Notes: generated by a model not told the origin, from the letters alone. A DNA stretch of 64,000 nucleotides from Anaerocolumna sp. AGMB13020 (GCF_033100115.1 NZ_CP136910.1:3000001-3064000), one strand, 5' to 3'. Numbered from the stretch's first letter, positions 40,867-51,039 are shown. Numbers and translations are program-made.

Positions 40867-42252
40867 TTATTTGGAAGCCTCTGATGAAATATAGTATTTA
40901 TCCAGTATCTTAGTATCAATTCTATCCAGCTCTTCTCTGGGAAGCATACGAAGCAGTTTCCAGCCTAAATCCAGAGTCTGTATGATGGTACGATTCTCAT
41001 CCATTCCCTGTGTAATGAATTCCTGTTCCATTGCAGCACCGAATTTCAGATATTTCTTATCGATAGGAGATAGTTCGTCTTCACCAATAACGCTTGCAAG
41101 AGCTCTAGCATCACCCACGCGGGCATAAGATGAAAATAACTGACTGGAAAGATCCTGATGATCTTCTCTTGTATAACCTTTACCGATACCGTCCTTCATA
41201 AGACGGGAAAGGGAAGGAAGGATATTGATGGGTGGATACACGTTTTTCTGATAAATGGTACGGTCAAGAACAATCTGACCTTCCGTAATATATCCCGTTA
41301 AGTCTGGAATAGGATGTGTGATATCATCGTTTGGCATCGTAAGAATAGGAATCTGTGTTACAGATCCGTTGGTGCCGTTAACGATACCAGCTCTTTCATA
41401 AATGGTTGCAAGTTCACTGTACAGATAGCCGGGATAACCCTTTCTGCTGGGGATCTCGCCCTTGGAGGAGGAAACCTCACGCATTGCTTCTGCAAAGGAG
41501 GTCATATCGGTTAATACAACGAGAATGTGCATGCCTTTTTCAAATGCAAGATACTCTGCTGCTGTTAATGCTACCTTTGGTGTAATTAATCTCTCTACTA
41601 CCGGGTCATTTGCCAGGTTTAGGAACATAACTACGTGAGATGTAGCGCCGCTTTCCTCGAAGGTACGGCGGAAGAAATCAGCAACATCGTGTTTTACACC
41701 CATTGCAGCAAATACGATAGCGAATTCTTCATCGCTGTTTTCGCCAAGAGATGCCTGTTTAACGATCTGTGCTGCCAGCTGGTCATGAGGAAGACCATTT
41801 CCAGAGAAGATAGGAAGTTTCTGACCGCGAATCAGGGTTGTAAGGCAGTCGATGGCTGAAATTCCTGTACGGATATAGTTTCTTGGATACTCTCTGGTAC
41901 AGGGATTTAAGGGAAGACCATTTACGTCTTTGTTTACTTCAGGAACAATAGGTCCAAGGCCGTCAATAGGCTGACCTACACCGTTAAATACGCGGCCCAG
42001 GATATCGGAGGAAAGAGCAACTTCCATTGGATGTCCTGTAAGCTTTGTATGAGTATTGTTAAGGGACATTTCTTCTGTTCCCTGGAATACCTGAATTACT
42101 GCTTTATCTTCATAAATTTCTACGATTCTACCGAGTTTTTTCTTACCTTCAACGGTCAGTTCAACGATTTCATCATAGGAGGCATCACGAATACCCTCTA
42201 TAGCAATTAAGGGGCCGTTTATTTCACTTAATCCTAAATATTCAATTGCCAT
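40867..42252 (-). CDS. atpB: V-type ATPase subunit B
   Basis: This 461-residue non-catalytic subunit of the hexameric head is homologous to the F-type alpha subunit. Segments [22 protein letters not shown] and [13 protein letters not shown] are diagnostic; the Walker A motif is degenerate, as expected. GGAGG precedes the ATG, 14 nt after subunit A. Confidence 0.96.
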   Translation of the reverse strand: MAIEYLGLSEINGPLIAIEGIRDASYDEIVELTVEGKKKLGRIVEIYEDKAVIQVFQGTEEMSLNNTHTKLTGHPMEVALSSDILGRVFNGVGQPIDGLGPIVPEVNKDVNGLPLNPCTREYPRNYIRTGISAIDCLTTLIRGQKLPIFSGNGLPHDQLAAQIVKQASLGENSDEEFAIVFAAMGVKHDVADFFRRTFEESGATSHVVMFLNLANDPVVERLITPKVALTAAEYLAFEKGMHILVVLTDMTSFAEAMREVSSSKGEIPSRKGYPGYLYSELATIYERAGIVNGTNGSVTQIPILTMPNDDITHPIPDLTGYITEGQIVLDRTIYQKNVYPPINILPSLSRLMKDGIGKGYTREDHQDLSSQLFSSYARVGDARALASVIGEDELSPIDKKYLKFGAAMEQEFITQGMDENRTIIQTLDLGWKLLRMLPREELDRIDTKILDKYYISSEASK

Positions 42253-42266
42253 GTTATATATCCTCC

Positions 42267-44033
42267 TTAACCGTTCTTTGCCATGATGCGATTATAGAAG
42301 TCATCAATCATAGCGGTATAGTGATCAAATTTGAAAAGTTCATCATTTGCAACATCATACTTAATGGAGATTACCTTATCAAAGATATCCTCCTGCTTTA
42401 ATAAAGACATAGGCATGTTCATTGCAATAAGTTGTTTGGACTTGGAAAACAGATAAAGTATGGTATTCATCATCTTAAGCTGTTTATCAAGCGGAACGTA
42501 AGTATCGGAAGGATGGTAAGCATTCTGCTGTACGAAGCCCAAACGGATTACTCTGGCAATCTCAAGTACCAGTTTCTGATCATCAGGGAGTACATCACTA
42601 CCGATAAGCTTAACGATTTCATTTAACTGATTTTCCTGTGTTAATAAGCTAAGGATTTGATTTCTGCTGTCTATGAAATCTCTTCCGACATTCTCTGTGT
42701 ACCAGGGAGCTAAGTCATTTAAATACTCGCTGTAGCTGGTTAACCAGTGAATGGCAGGGAAATGTCTTGCGTAAGCCAGTGATTTATCAAGTGCCCAGAA
42801 GCAGCGAACAAAACGTTTGGTATTCTGGGTAACGGGTTCTGAGAAGTCACCACCCTGAGGGGATACGGCACCGATAATGGATACGCTGCCTTCTGTTCCG
42901 TTTAAGTTCTGCATAAAGCCGGCTCTTTCGTAAAAGCTTGATAATCTGGAGGCAAGGTATGCAGGGAAACCTTCCTCGGCAGGCATTTCTTCCAGACGGC
43001 CGGATAACTCACGAAGAGCCTCTGCCCAACGAGAAGTGGAGTCAGCCATGATAGCTACGTGATAACCCATATCACGGTAGTACTCAGCAAGTGTTATACC
43101 TGTATAAATACTCGCTTCACGGGCAGCAACTGGCATGTTGGAGGTATTTGCAATAAGTGTTGTTCTGTCAAGTAAAGGATTTCCGGATTTGGGATCCACT
43201 AACTTAGAGAAGTCCTCCAAAACCTCTGTCATTTCATTTCCGCGTTCACCGCAGCCAATGTAAACGATAATATCCGCATCGGACCATTTGGCAAGCTGAT
43301 GCTGTGTCATAGTCTTACCGGTTCCGAAACCACCGGGAATAGCTGCTGTACCGCCTTTTGCAATCGGGAAGAGCGTATCAAGGATACGCTGTCCGGTAAT
43401 CAGAGGACGGTCAGAAGGATATCTCTTGGAGGTAGGTCTGGGAACACGAATAGGCCATTTCTGTGTTAGAGTCAGCTCTTTTGTTACTCCGTCAGGAGTC
43501 TGGATGGTTACAATGGTGTCATTTATGGTATACTGTCCGTCTTTTGCAGCTTTGACAACCACACCCTCCACATCGGGAGGGACCATGGATTTGTGTACGA
43601 CAGCACGGGTTTCCGGAACTTCAGCAATGATAGTGCCGCCATAGATCTTATCCCCTTCTTTTACTGTTATGTGTACATCCCAGAGTTTCTGTGTATCAAG
43701 TGCATCAACGCTGACACCTCTGGCAATATAAGCACCAGATTGTTTTGCGATTTCCTTTAAAGGACGTTCAATTCCGTCAAAGATATTACTGATAATTCCT
43801 GGTGCTAAAGTAACGGAAATAGCTGCACCGGTTGAATATACCAACTCGCCGGGTTTGATACCGGTAGTCTCTTCATATACCTGGACGGTGGTCTCATCTT
43901 TTGTCAGACCGATTACTTCTCCGACCAATTTCTCGTTGCCTACAAGAACCATTTCGCCCATTTTAAAGCCCTGATTACCTGCCACATATACAATTGGTCC
44001 GTTAATTCCGTATATTTTTCCTGTTATATTCAT
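42267..44033 (-). CDS. atpA: V-type ATPase subunit A (catalytic)
   Basis: This 588-residue catalytic subunit has the Walker A motif GGFGTGKT near residue 233, the GERGNEM loop with the catalytic Glu, and the non-homologous insert (about residues 120-190) that distinguishes V/A-type A from F-type beta. It hydrolyses or makes ATP depending on ion gradient. It is separated from subunit E by 118 nt with two imperfect palindromes. Confidence 0.97.
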   Translation of the reverse strand: MNITGKIYGINGPIVYVAGNQGFKMGEMVLVGNEKLVGEVIGLTKDETTVQVYEETTGIKPGELVYSTGAAISVTLAPGIISNIFDGIERPLKEIAKQSGAYIARGVSVDALDTQKLWDVHITVKEGDKIYGGTIIAEVPETRAVVHKSMVPPDVEGVVVKAAKDGQYTINDTIVTIQTPDGVTKELTLTQKWPIRVPRPTSKRYPSDRPLITGQRILDTLFPIAKGGTAAIPGGFGTGKTMTQHQLAKWSDADIIVYIGCGERGNEMTEVLEDFSKLVDPKSGNPLLDRTTLIANTSNMPVAAREASIYTGITLAEYYRDMGYHVAIMADSTSRWAEALRELSGRLEEMPAEEGFPAYLASRLSSFYERAGFMQNLNGTEGSVSIIGAVSPQGGDFSEPVTQNTKRFVRCFWALDKSLAYARHFPAIHWLTSYSEYLNDLAPWYTENVGRDFIDSRNQILSLLTQENQLNEIVKLIGSDVLPDDQKLVLEIARVIRLGFVQQNAYHPSDTYVPLDKQLKMMNTILYLFSKSKQLIAMNMPMSLLKQEDIFDKVISIKYDVANDELFKFDHYTAMIDDFYNRIMAKNG

Positions 44034-44151
44034 AATGGAGATAACTCCCCTTTCTTCTTTTCACATGGCATTTTAGTTAAAAGCCTTTCAGTCAAGATTA
44101 TTTTTAACTTACAAGTTAAGAAAATACCTAGCTTATAAGTTAGAAAAAGAT
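44034..44151. other. Palindromes between subunits E and A
   Basis: TTAACTTACAAGTTAA (44104-44119) and CTAGCTTATAAGTTAG (44128-44143) are near-palindromes in the longest gap between E and A. They may form mRNA hairpins affecting relative expression. Confidence 0.4.
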
Positions 44152-44727
44152 TTAACTTACAGCGAATTTATTTTTGGATTCTTCCATTCTGGTCAGAAAT
44201 GAATTATCGATTAATATACTTTTTCCCTGTATAACTGCTCTGATACCGCCGATAAAATCGCGGTCACTGACAGTTAATGCAGCACCGGTGGAAGCTTCTA
44301 AAGTAGGCTTTAAGCTCGAATCGGTAGAATTGATATAGATAATAACCTCATCTTTTCCCGCAAAATCCTTTACAGCTTTTATCTGTTTAACCAGTAAATC
44401 AAAATAATCAGAGGTTTTCATGTACTCCTGTAATTTAGCGGATACATCCTGAAACAACTGATTCCTTAATTCAAATGCCCGGTCGCTTAATTTACGCTTT
44501 AAATTAATTACTTCACTTGCAACTTCTTTATTTTTCTCACGCATGAGTTTTTCTGATTCCGCACGGTAAGTTGCCTCGGATTTCCGGATAAGTTCTTCCT
44601 TGTGCTCGTCAAAGATCTGCTGCAGTGATTTCTGATATTCTTCAATTATTTCAATATTCTGGCTGGTTGCGCTTTCCATTGCAGAATTATAAAATTGTTC
44701 TAATTTCTCATCTAAAGTCATAGACAT
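44152..44727 (-). CDS. atpE: V-type ATPase subunit E (peripheral stalk)
   Basis: This 191-residue protein has a long charged N-terminal helix and a C-terminal globular domain with the RDFIGGIRAVIQGKSILIDNSF pattern typical of subunit E. It forms the peripheral stalk with G/H and sits between F and A. Confidence 0.88.
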   Translation of the reverse strand: MSMTLDEKLEQFYNSAMESATSQNIEIIEEYQKSLQQIFDEHKEELIRKSEATYRAESEKLMREKNKEVASEVINLKRKLSDRAFELRNQLFQDVSAKLQEYMKTSDYFDLLVKQIKAVKDFAGKDEVIIYINSTDSSLKPTLEASTGAALTVSDRDFIGGIRAVIQGKSILIDNSFLTRMEESKNKFAVS

Positions 44728-44733
44728 CTCCCT

Positions 44734-45042
44734 CTACAATTTTATTCCAATTGCTTCATTAACATAGGAAGTAATAAAATCGGGCTTTCTTCCCGTTCCG
44801 TGGCGGTCTGGAATTTCAACAATCAACGGAAGCTTTCGGTTCAATTTAACATCATTTATCACATCTGGAAATTCGCGGCTGAATTTTTCTGTAATCAGCA
44901 GGACACCGATGGTTTTATCTGCAAGCGCTTTATCCAGCTGTTCTTTTAAATGCTTCCTGGAATGTATGACAACCCCGTCTACGCCTGTAAGGCGCATTCC
45001 CGTGTAAGTATCAACATTATCACTGATAAGAAACATACGCAT
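44734..45042 (-). CDS. atpF: V-type ATPase subunit F
   Basis: This 102-residue subunit of the central stalk begins MRMFLISDNVDTYTGMRLTGVDG and has the LLITEKFSREFP pattern. AGGAGG precedes the ATG. The hairpin series downstream of subunit K lies directly before it. Confidence 0.9.
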   Translation of the reverse strand: MRMFLISDNVDTYTGMRLTGVDGVVIHSRKHLKEQLDKALADKTIGVLLITEKFSREFPDVINDVKLNRKLPLIVEIPDRHGTGRKPDFITSYVNEAIGIKL

Positions 45043-45060
45043 ACAGTTACCTCCTTATTT

Positions 45061-45202
45061 CATAAGAGAAAAGCCTTATGCCAAGAAGTGTGAAAGAAAG
45101 TACTTTCACACCTCTTTTTTTATATTGTTATAGGCACCAAAAGTTCTTCTTTTGGCGGCGGTATCTATACCGCTGTATAAGATAATAGGAACGAAAGTTC
45201 CT
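45061..45202 (-). other. Series of five hairpins between subunits K and F
   Basis: Within 142 nt lie five stems: CATAAG/CTTATG (45061-45080), GTGTGAAAG/CTTTCACAC (45088-45111), CCAAAAG/CTTTTGG (45137-45155), GCGGTA/TACCGC with loop TCTA (45158-45173) and AGGAAC/GTTCCT with loop GAAA as written on the plus strand (45187-45202). They directly follow the rotor-ring gene. They probably stabilise the K message or partly terminate transcription so that K exceeds the other subunits. Confidence 0.75.
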
Positions 45203-45211
45203 CTAAAAACA

Positions 45212-45631
45212 TTAACCTAAAATAGAGAAAGAAACGATAAGTCCGTAAAGAGCAATACCTTCTGCAAGAGCAACGAAGATAAGAGCTTTACCCATGATGC
45301 TGGAGTCTTCGCTCATGGCACCTAAAGCTGCAGAAGCAGCGGAAGCAACGGCGATACCACCACCGATACAGGATAAACCGGTTGAAAGAGCAGCAGCTAA
45401 ATATCTCCAGCCGTCAACAGAAGCAGCAGCGCTACCATCAGCAGCAGATGCTGTACCGGTAAATAATAAAACGTGTGCGATTAATAATGTACCAAAGAAG
45501 AAAAATGAATTAGCGATAACACTTGCCTTAAAGTTACCTTTTTTCTTTTCACTGAGTAAATATGCTCCAAAGGGAATTGCGATACTTAATACTAATGCTA
45601 CTACTAAAATAAATTTTGCTGTCATTGTCAT
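45212..45631 (-). CDS. atpK: V-type ATPase subunit K (rotor ring)
   Basis: This 139-residue membrane protein has four hydrophobic helices. Only the C-terminal hairpin keeps the rotor signature: a Gly/Ala-rich helix (LSCIGGGIAVASAASAALGA) and the ion-binding Glu124 in ALAEGIALYG. The N-terminal pair lacks a carboxylate, so each subunit carries one ion site. The Gln and Pro-linked residues typical of well-studied sodium-binding K subunits are not evident near Glu124, so the ion is undetermined. Confidence 0.9.
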   Translation of the reverse strand: MTMTAKFILVVALVLSIAIPFGAYLLSEKKKGNFKASVIANSFFFFGTLLIAHVLLFTGTASAADGSAAASVDGWRYLAAALSTGLSCIGGGIAVASAASAALGAMSEDSSIMGKALIFVALAEGIALYGLIVSFSILG

Positions 45632-45657
45632 AATATGTTCCTCCTAAAATTTAACTA

Positions 45658-47559
45658 TTATTTGCTTTTGTATGGCTTAAATCCTTTTCCTGTACCCTTA
45701 TAGAAGCGGCTGAACATTTCATAATATTCCAGACGCAGTACCTGAATACCTACAATCAGGCCTTCCATACCTGCTACAAAAATATTACCGAGTATTACAA
45801 CCAATATATTAGGATCCCCTGTGTGAGCTCCTGCGAATAACATAACAACGCCCATCATAGCTGCGTGACTGATTGCGAAAGCACCAACACGCAAGAAGGA
45901 AATAGAATTTGTAAGATAACTTAAAACGATTTCAAATAATTCAAAAAATGATTCCACAAAAAACATAGCCTTTTGTTCCGGAAAAATCTCAGATTTCTTC
46001 TCCACCAAATGGGTAAGAGGCTCTCTTAAAAAAATCATGATAAGAGGAAGACCAAGGAAAATTGCAAGAACAATACCTGCAGGCAAAGTATTTCCTGTTG
46101 CTACCAATATAACACATATAAGGACTACAAGATAAAATACAAGTCCTGCTATACCATTGGTATCAAAGAAAATCTTTTCTACGTCTTTTGCTTTTATACC
46201 GTTAATAATATTTATAATCATTGCGATTATAATAAGCATGGAGCCGAAAGCAACGGCTGTTAACAGTACGGTCATTACATTTTCCATTGGATTCAGCCAT
46301 ATATGGGGCAGGACATCTTCAAAGCCGAATATACTGCCGTACATAAAGCCCATTATGGTGGAAAAGACTCCGGCAGTGGCTATTATAGCTGCCAGTGGCA
46401 TTTTCTTAAAGTGGTAGAGTAATCCTCCGCCTATTGCAAGGCACAAACCTTGCCCAACATCACCGAACATGATACCAAAGATGATAGAATAGGTTATGGC
46501 AACGAAAAAGGTTGGATCTATTTCGTTGTAAGCAGGAAGTCCATACATCTTAATAAACATCTCAAAAGGCTGAAATATTTTTAAATTCTTTAACTTTGTC
46601 GGAGGCTTGGAGGTCACACTGGTGACATCCTTCTCCATCATGCAAAAGACATCTTTATCTTTGTCTATGTCCTGAAGCAGATCTTTTACACTGTCTTCCG
46701 GAATCCAGCCGCATAATATGAAGTAAAAGGCATTGCGTTTTGATACCGTTGTGCAAGCTGCCATCTTTCTTACATCAAAGTTATTGGAGTATACACAGAT
46801 GATCTCATAAGCACTAAGTATCTTGTCAGATCGACTGCTCAGACGGTTTTTCATTTCCTCATTAATGGCATTGATCATTTCCTGGTTTTCTTCCAGTTTC
46901 TTTACAATGGCATTATAGGCTTGATCCGGGGTCCCCTCATATTCTGTGGTAAGTGATATTGCTTCAAAGTGAAGGGAAGAAAAAATAGCGTCAGTTTTCT
47001 CTGCATCAGCTAAAGGAACAAAATACACCCCCCAGACATAATCCGGATCATTACCGCATTCAATAAATAAAGTTGTCAAGCTCTCGTATACAAATTTTGA
47101 GAATTTCGTATAATACTCATGGGAAATTCGGCCAAATCGGTACTTTATGAACTTGAAAGCTAATATTTTATCAATTTCATAGTCCAGATGACGAAAAGGT
47201 TCAATCTTTTTCTGAAGCTCATTCAGATGTTCTCTTTCCAGACCAAGCTTCTTCTTCTGACTTGTCAGGTCTTCCAATTCTCTGGAAGCTGAAAGTATAA
47301 TGGTAGAAGCTTCGGAAAGTGTCATGTTCTGAGCTTGTGAAGGCTCCTTTTCATCAAACCGTTCTGCTAACTCAATAGCCTTTGAATAGATTTCTTTGTA
47401 AGGATTCGGCTCTACAAAGGGCTTAAGATCTTGAACGGAACTAAGTTCAGACAAGGCATTTTCCAGATGTATCTCATATTTGTTCAGATACGCACTGACA
47501 ACTCTGTCAAACTCAGCCTTTGGACCGGTAATGCTGATAAATCTCATTTTTTCAATCAA
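45658..47559 (-). CDS. atpI: V-type ATPase subunit I (membrane stator)
   Basis: This 633-residue subunit has a long N-terminal cytoplasmic coiled-coil arm (about residues 1-330) and a C-terminal domain with multiple transmembrane helices. It contains the ion half-channel region (FGDVGQGL, FLRVGAFAISHAAM, EGLIVGIQVLRLEYYEMFSRFY). The start is probably TTG at 47559, since GGAGG is 8 nt upstream; ATG at 47547 is the alternative. Confidence 0.94.
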   Translation of the reverse strand: MIEKMRFISITGPKAEFDRVVSAYLNKYEIHLENALSELSSVQDLKPFVEPNPYKEIYSKAIELAERFDEKEPSQAQNMTLSEASTIILSASRELEDLTSQKKKLGLEREHLNELQKKIEPFRHLDYEIDKILAFKFIKYRFGRISHEYYTKFSKFVYESLTTLFIECGNDPDYVWGVYFVPLADAEKTDAIFSSLHFEAISLTTEYEGTPDQAYNAIVKKLEENQEMINAINEEMKNRLSSRSDKILSAYEIICVYSNNFDVRKMAACTTVSKRNAFYFILCGWIPEDSVKDLLQDIDKDKDVFCMMEKDVTSVTSKPPTKLKNLKIFQPFEMFIKMYGLPAYNEIDPTFFVAITYSIIFGIMFGDVGQGLCLAIGGGLLYHFKKMPLAAIIATAGVFSTIMGFMYGSIFGFEDVLPHIWLNPMENVMTVLLTAVAFGSMLIIIAMIINIINGIKAKDVEKIFFDTNGIAGLVFYLVVLICVILVATGNTLPAGIVLAIFLGLPLIMIFLREPLTHLVEKKSEIFPEQKAMFFVESFFELFEIVLSYLTNSISFLRVGAFAISHAAMMGVVMLFAGAHTGDPNILVVILGNIFVAGMEGLIVGIQVLRLEYYEMFSRFYKGTGKGFKPYKSK

Positions 47560-47575
47560 TTATTGCACCTCCGAT

Positions 47576-48610
47576 TCAATTAAAAGTAATATATTTTAAT
47601 GTATCCTGAGGGTCCAGTTTATAACGTATACACTCCAGAGCGGAGGTAAGTCTGTCTATTTCTGTTCTCTTAAGATACAAATAATAACTGATGGGTGCCA
47701 TGGAATTCGGGTACTTATCTCTATGAAGCTTATAATTTTTTAATACAGTACTTTGGTATACCTTTTCTATTGTTCCATTAGCAAGGGAAGGAACCATAAA
47801 ATCATAGGGAGTGGTATTTAATACCCCGCTGAATTCTTCAATGGTGGAGGTTTCCATCAGTTTAATTAACTTATCCTTTTTCAGCTTATAAGTTATTGGA
47901 ATAATATAGGCGTACGCATCTTTTACCTGTAAATTATAAAATTTCTTGGAGCGGTACAGCCACATGATATTAAGCAGGTCAATTTCAAGACCTAAGGTAT
48001 CTGTAACATACTTTAAATTATCTCCTGACAATACCCTGTCTTTCAATTTCCAGGCCTTCATAAAATATTGGATATCTAACTTCATTTCATAATCAAAGGA
48101 GGTTATATCCGTTTTCTGAATGCTGGTCAGTACAGAATAGTAATCACTGCCTTTCAAATGCTCAACATACTCAGTCATTGACTTAGAGGTAGCAAGTGCA
48201 GCAATATCGATCTTGGAGTGTTTGTTAAAAAACTCTGTAATACTACCTAAATCATAAGTTCTGTGCTGGTTGAAAACCATATGCATACAGGCTTTAAGTA
48301 TATTCACTTCGTAGCGGAGAAAGATAATATCAAGAATCTTTCTTTGATCCGGGTTGGAAAAGCGGTAAAGCTTTGAAAAATCCTGATACAGGCAGTTAAT
48401 GATCATTCCCTCTACCTGTCCGCGATGGATCAGGTTCTCATCAATTCCTGCAAAAACACCCCCGTAGCCGGGATGGGATTTCAAATAAGCGATAAAATCT
48501 GATGTGGATTCGAAGTTTGCTATTGTCTGATATTCTGTGCTTTTTACCGATTTCGCCTCCAGGGCCTTGGTCTTGGTAACAATCCCGCTATAAACTAATA
48601 AATTGCTCAT
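47576..48610 (-). CDS. atpC: V-type ATPase subunit C (AC39-like)
   Basis: This 344-residue subunit couples the central stalk to the membrane ring. The family patterns RYEVNILKACMHMVF and ILDIIFLRYE are present. GGGAGG precedes the ATG, and 16 nt separate it from subunit I. Confidence 0.9.
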   Translation of the reverse strand: MSNLLVYSGIVTKTKALEAKSVKSTEYQTIANFESTSDFIAYLKSHPGYGGVFAGIDENLIHRGQVEGMIINCLYQDFSKLYRFSNPDQRKILDIIFLRYEVNILKACMHMVFNQHRTYDLGSITEFFNKHSKIDIAALATSKSMTEYVEHLKGSDYYSVLTSIQKTDITSFDYEMKLDIQYFMKAWKLKDRVLSGDNLKYVTDTLGLEIDLLNIMWLYRSKKFYNLQVKDAYAYIIPITYKLKKDKLIKLMETSTIEEFSGVLNTTPYDFMVPSLANGTIEKVYQSTVLKNYKLHRDKYPNSMAPISYYLYLKRTEIDRLTSALECIRYKLDPQDTLKYITFN

Positions 48611-48635
48611 AACAACCCTCCCTGTAACTAATTAT

Positions 48636-48947
48636 TTACTCACTAATGATTTCCTGAATTACTTTGTCAACGAATACATTATGGTTTTGGGTATAATTAG
48701 CTTCCAAGTCGGCAAGTTGTTTTGCCCAGTCCTTCGTAATAGCTTCTTTTTCGGCGGCTAATTCCTTGTTTACCTGATTTTTTAATACAAGAAGTTTTGC
48801 ATTCGTACTATCAGCCACGTCCTTATCCAACTTTTCGAGATCATTTTTTAAGGCTTCGTGTAATTTCACTTTTTCATCGTTGGCACGTGCAATGATAAGA
48901 TTCGCTTTTTCTTCAATGTCGTGTAACAGACCAATTACATTTTCCAT
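48636..48947 (-). CDS. atpG: V-type ATPase subunit G/H (peripheral stalk)
   Basis: This 103-residue, almost entirely helical and charged protein (MENVIGLLHDIEEKANLIIARAN) fits the peripheral-stalk subunit that pairs with E. The start ATG at 48947 follows GGAGG; the longer upstream frame lacks a ribosome site. It is the first gene of the operon. Confidence 0.8.
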   Translation of the reverse strand: MENVIGLLHDIEEKANLIIARANDEKVKLHEALKNDLEKLDKDVADSTNAKLLVLKNQVNKELAAEKEAITKDWAKQLADLEANYTQNHNVFVDKVIQEIISE

Positions 48948-49359
48948 GTTTACCTCCTTGTGTTTATTTTTCGTTTTGCTTACCAATAATATACGCAGTA
49001 TATTTATTAAATGTAAGCGAAAAGAATTAACCTTGAAAAATGAAAAGCGTATGTTCTTACTCAAAAAAGAACCCCTAAAAAAGAATCCTTTTTTTTAGCC
49101 GGAACACAGCTATATCATACTACGAAAATTTAAAATTACCATCGTGAAAATGTACAAATTTCGATAAATTATATAATTTTAATTTAATACTTTTTATAAA
49201 TAGGAAGATATACATTAGAAAAAATAAAGACATGTTATCTTTAAACACATAGATAATGCTTGTTATTCTCTACCTGTATGTTATAATTAATTAGCAATTT
49301 TTTCAATAAGAAAAAAGTCGGAATACAAATAAAAATGTTGTTTTGTGGGAGAAAGATAT
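48948..49359. other. Divergent region between the V-ATPase operon and trmB
   Basis: It holds the V-ATPase promoter with dyads (48978-49018) and then AT-rich sequence with direct repeats of a GGATTCTTTTTT-like unit near 49060-49100. No gene is seen. Confidence 0.5.
48978..49018 (-). promoter_or_regulatory. V-ATPase operon promoter with nested dyads
   Basis: Minus-strand TTACAT (49011-49016) and TATATT (48988-48993) have 17-nt spacing. The promoter is bracketed by GCTTAC/GTAAGC (48978-48983 and 49013-49018) and contains AATATACGCAGTATATT (48988-49004), so it may bind a regulator. Confidence 0.45.
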
Positions 49360-50004
49360 ATGAGATTAAGAAATATACCGGGTTCATTGGAAGAAATAGC
49401 TAAAAATAAATATGTAGTACATGAACCAGAGAAAACAAAAGGACTCTGGAAGAATTATTTTGGAAATGATAACCCGATCCATATTGAGATTGGAATGGGA
49501 AAAGGAAAGTTTCTGTGTCAGCTGGCGCAGTTAAATCCAGAGATAAACTACCTGGGGATAGAGAAGTACTCCAGCGTGCTTATCCGCGGACTTGAGAAGA
49601 GAAAAGAGCTGGAATTGAATAACCTCTTTTTTATAAGATTAGATGCTGAGTTTATCAATGATGTTTTTGACAAAGGGGAAGTGGATCGAATATATCTGAA
49701 CTTCTCAGATCCCTGGCCAAAAGACCGGCATGCCAGAAGAAGACTGACCTCAAAGGAATTTCTTGAAAGGTATGACCAGTTCTTAAAACCAGATGGAGAG
49801 ATTATATTCAAGACGGATAACAGACCTCTCTTTGATTTTTCTCTGGAAGAAGTGGGAAATGCCGGATGGATTCTCAGAAATTATACTTATGATCTTCATC
49901 ACAGCGAATATGCGGCTGGGAATGTAATGACTGAATATGAAGAGAAGTTTTCAGGGCTGGGAAATCCCATTCATCGAATGGTTATCTATAGAGAGCAAAA
50001 ATAA
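49360..50004 (+). CDS. trmB: tRNA (guanine-46-N7)-methyltransferase
   Basis: This 214-residue SAM-dependent enzyme has the motif IEIGMGKGKFL and the family signature LNFSDPWPKDRHARRRL. I chose ATG at 49360 (MRLRNIPGSLEE) with GGGAGAA upstream, over the GTG at 49345. Confidence 0.95.
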   Translation: MRLRNIPGSLEEIAKNKYVVHEPEKTKGLWKNYFGNDNPIHIEIGMGKGKFLCQLAQLNPEINYLGIEKYSSVLIRGLEKRKELELNNLFFIRLDAEFINDVFDKGEVDRIYLNFSDPWPKDRHARRRLTSKEFLERYDQFLKPDGEIIFKTDNRPLFDFSLEEVGNAGWILRNYTYDLHHSEYAAGNVMTEYEEKFSGLGNPIHRMVIYREQK

Positions 50005-50096
50005 GACAACCAATTATAGAAAGATTCCTTTATAACCCTGTACAATTTATTGATTTATGCATATAATAAGATAAGAACTTCAATTAGGTGACTGTT

Positions 50097-50243
50097 ATGA
50101 AAAATTCCGTTAAGAATCAACTTGCCAGGACTTTTGGCGGGAATATGGAGTTGAACAAAAAGGCTCTTCAGATGAAGAATTCCTGGGATGAAGTAAGTGG
50201 TCTTTTAGGAAAAAGTCTAAAGAAGAAGGGCGGCAGCAAATAA
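50097..50243 (+). CDS. Small basic protein, 48 residues
   Basis: The frame MKNSVKNQLARTFGGNMELN continues to a Lys/Gly-rich C-terminus (KKKGGSK). It is basic, helix-prone and has no membrane segment. AGGTGA precedes the ATG at good spacing. It lies between trmB and trxA with gaps of about 92 and 131 nt. I recognise no family. The clean ribosome site and coding-like composition favour a real gene. Confidence 0.55.
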   Translation: MKNSVKNQLARTFGGNMELNKKALQMKNSWDEVSGLLGKSLKKKGGSK

Positions 50244-50374
50244 AGAGCAGATTTAAGTTACACTAGATGAGGTTAAAATTACCATTTACTATCAATTAAC
50301 AAATATCCGGAATAATATGGATAGTCTGGAGATTGGTTATAATCGTAGTATAAATGTTCAAAGGAGGAAACAGA

Positions 50375-50692
50375 ATGGCTCATAAGTTTACAGACGATAA
50401 TTTCGAACAGGAAGTATTAAAATCACAGGTTCCCGTATTGGTTGATTTTTATGCTGATTGGTGCGGTCCCTGCAAAATGATGGCTCCTGTTATTGAAGAA
50501 CTGGCAACTGATTATGAAGGCAGTGTGAAAGTGGGTAAGCTGAATGTTGATGAAGCTCCCGGAATCAGCAGCAAATATAGAGTAATGTCCATTCCTACAC
50601 TTTTATTAATCAAAGACGGAGAAGTAGTGGATACAATTGTTGGTGCAGTGCCAAAAGCTCAGCTTACGGATAAATTAGAGAAAATTAAATAA
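50375..50692 (+). CDS. trxA: Thioredoxin
   Basis: This 105-residue protein has the active site WCGPC (Cys30 and Cys33) and the cis-Pro segment MSIPTLLL. It reduces protein disulfides with thioredoxin reductase. ATG at 50375 (MAHKFTDD) follows AAAGGAGG; the ATG at 50354 would place the ribosome site within the gene. Confidence 0.97.
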   Translation: MAHKFTDDNFEQEVLKSQVPVLVDFYADWCGPCKMMAPVIEELATDYEGSVKVGKLNVDEAPGISSKYRVMSIPTLLLIKDGEVVDTIVGAVPKAQLTDKLEKIK

Positions 50693-50698
50693 TATTTA

Positions 50699-50740
50699 AA
50701 TACTGCTGCAATTTAACTGTAAGTTGCAGCAGTATTTTAT
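50699..50740 (+). terminator. Terminator after trxA
   Basis: AATACTGCTGCAA pairs perfectly with TTGCAGCAGTATT, followed by a short T-rich tail. Confidence 0.8.
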
Positions 50741-50965
50741 TGTAATAATGAGATTGACAGAAAGCCTTTATTGATGTACCCGCTAAAATTATCTTTATAC
50801 TGTATCACAAATAAAGTAACATGTAAGCTGCAATAGCAGTTTGGATTAGTTAAACGGACTAGCAAAGCTTATTGTTTAAAAAGGCATTAAAATAAACAAA
50901 AAATGTCAAATTGAAAAACATTTGTAAAGAATTAAAATAAAAATTAAAAAAATATGAAAAAATGC

Positions 50966-50994
50966 TTGCAATTTGAAAATTTATATTATATAAT
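50966..50994 (+). promoter_or_regulatory. tRNA-Lys promoter
   Basis: TTGCAA (50966-50971) and TATAAT (50989-50994) have 17-nt spacing, about 45 nt upstream of the tRNA. A GTTCG/CGAAC hairpin lies between. Confidence 0.8.
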
Positions 50995-51039
50995 CATTTT
51001 TGCGTTCGGGAAATACGAACAAGCAAAAATACGAAATAA

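Noticed and set aside
45294..45647. 117-codon plus-strand Ala-rich frame
   Set aside because: It is the antisense shadow of the Ala/Gly-rich rotor subunit K.
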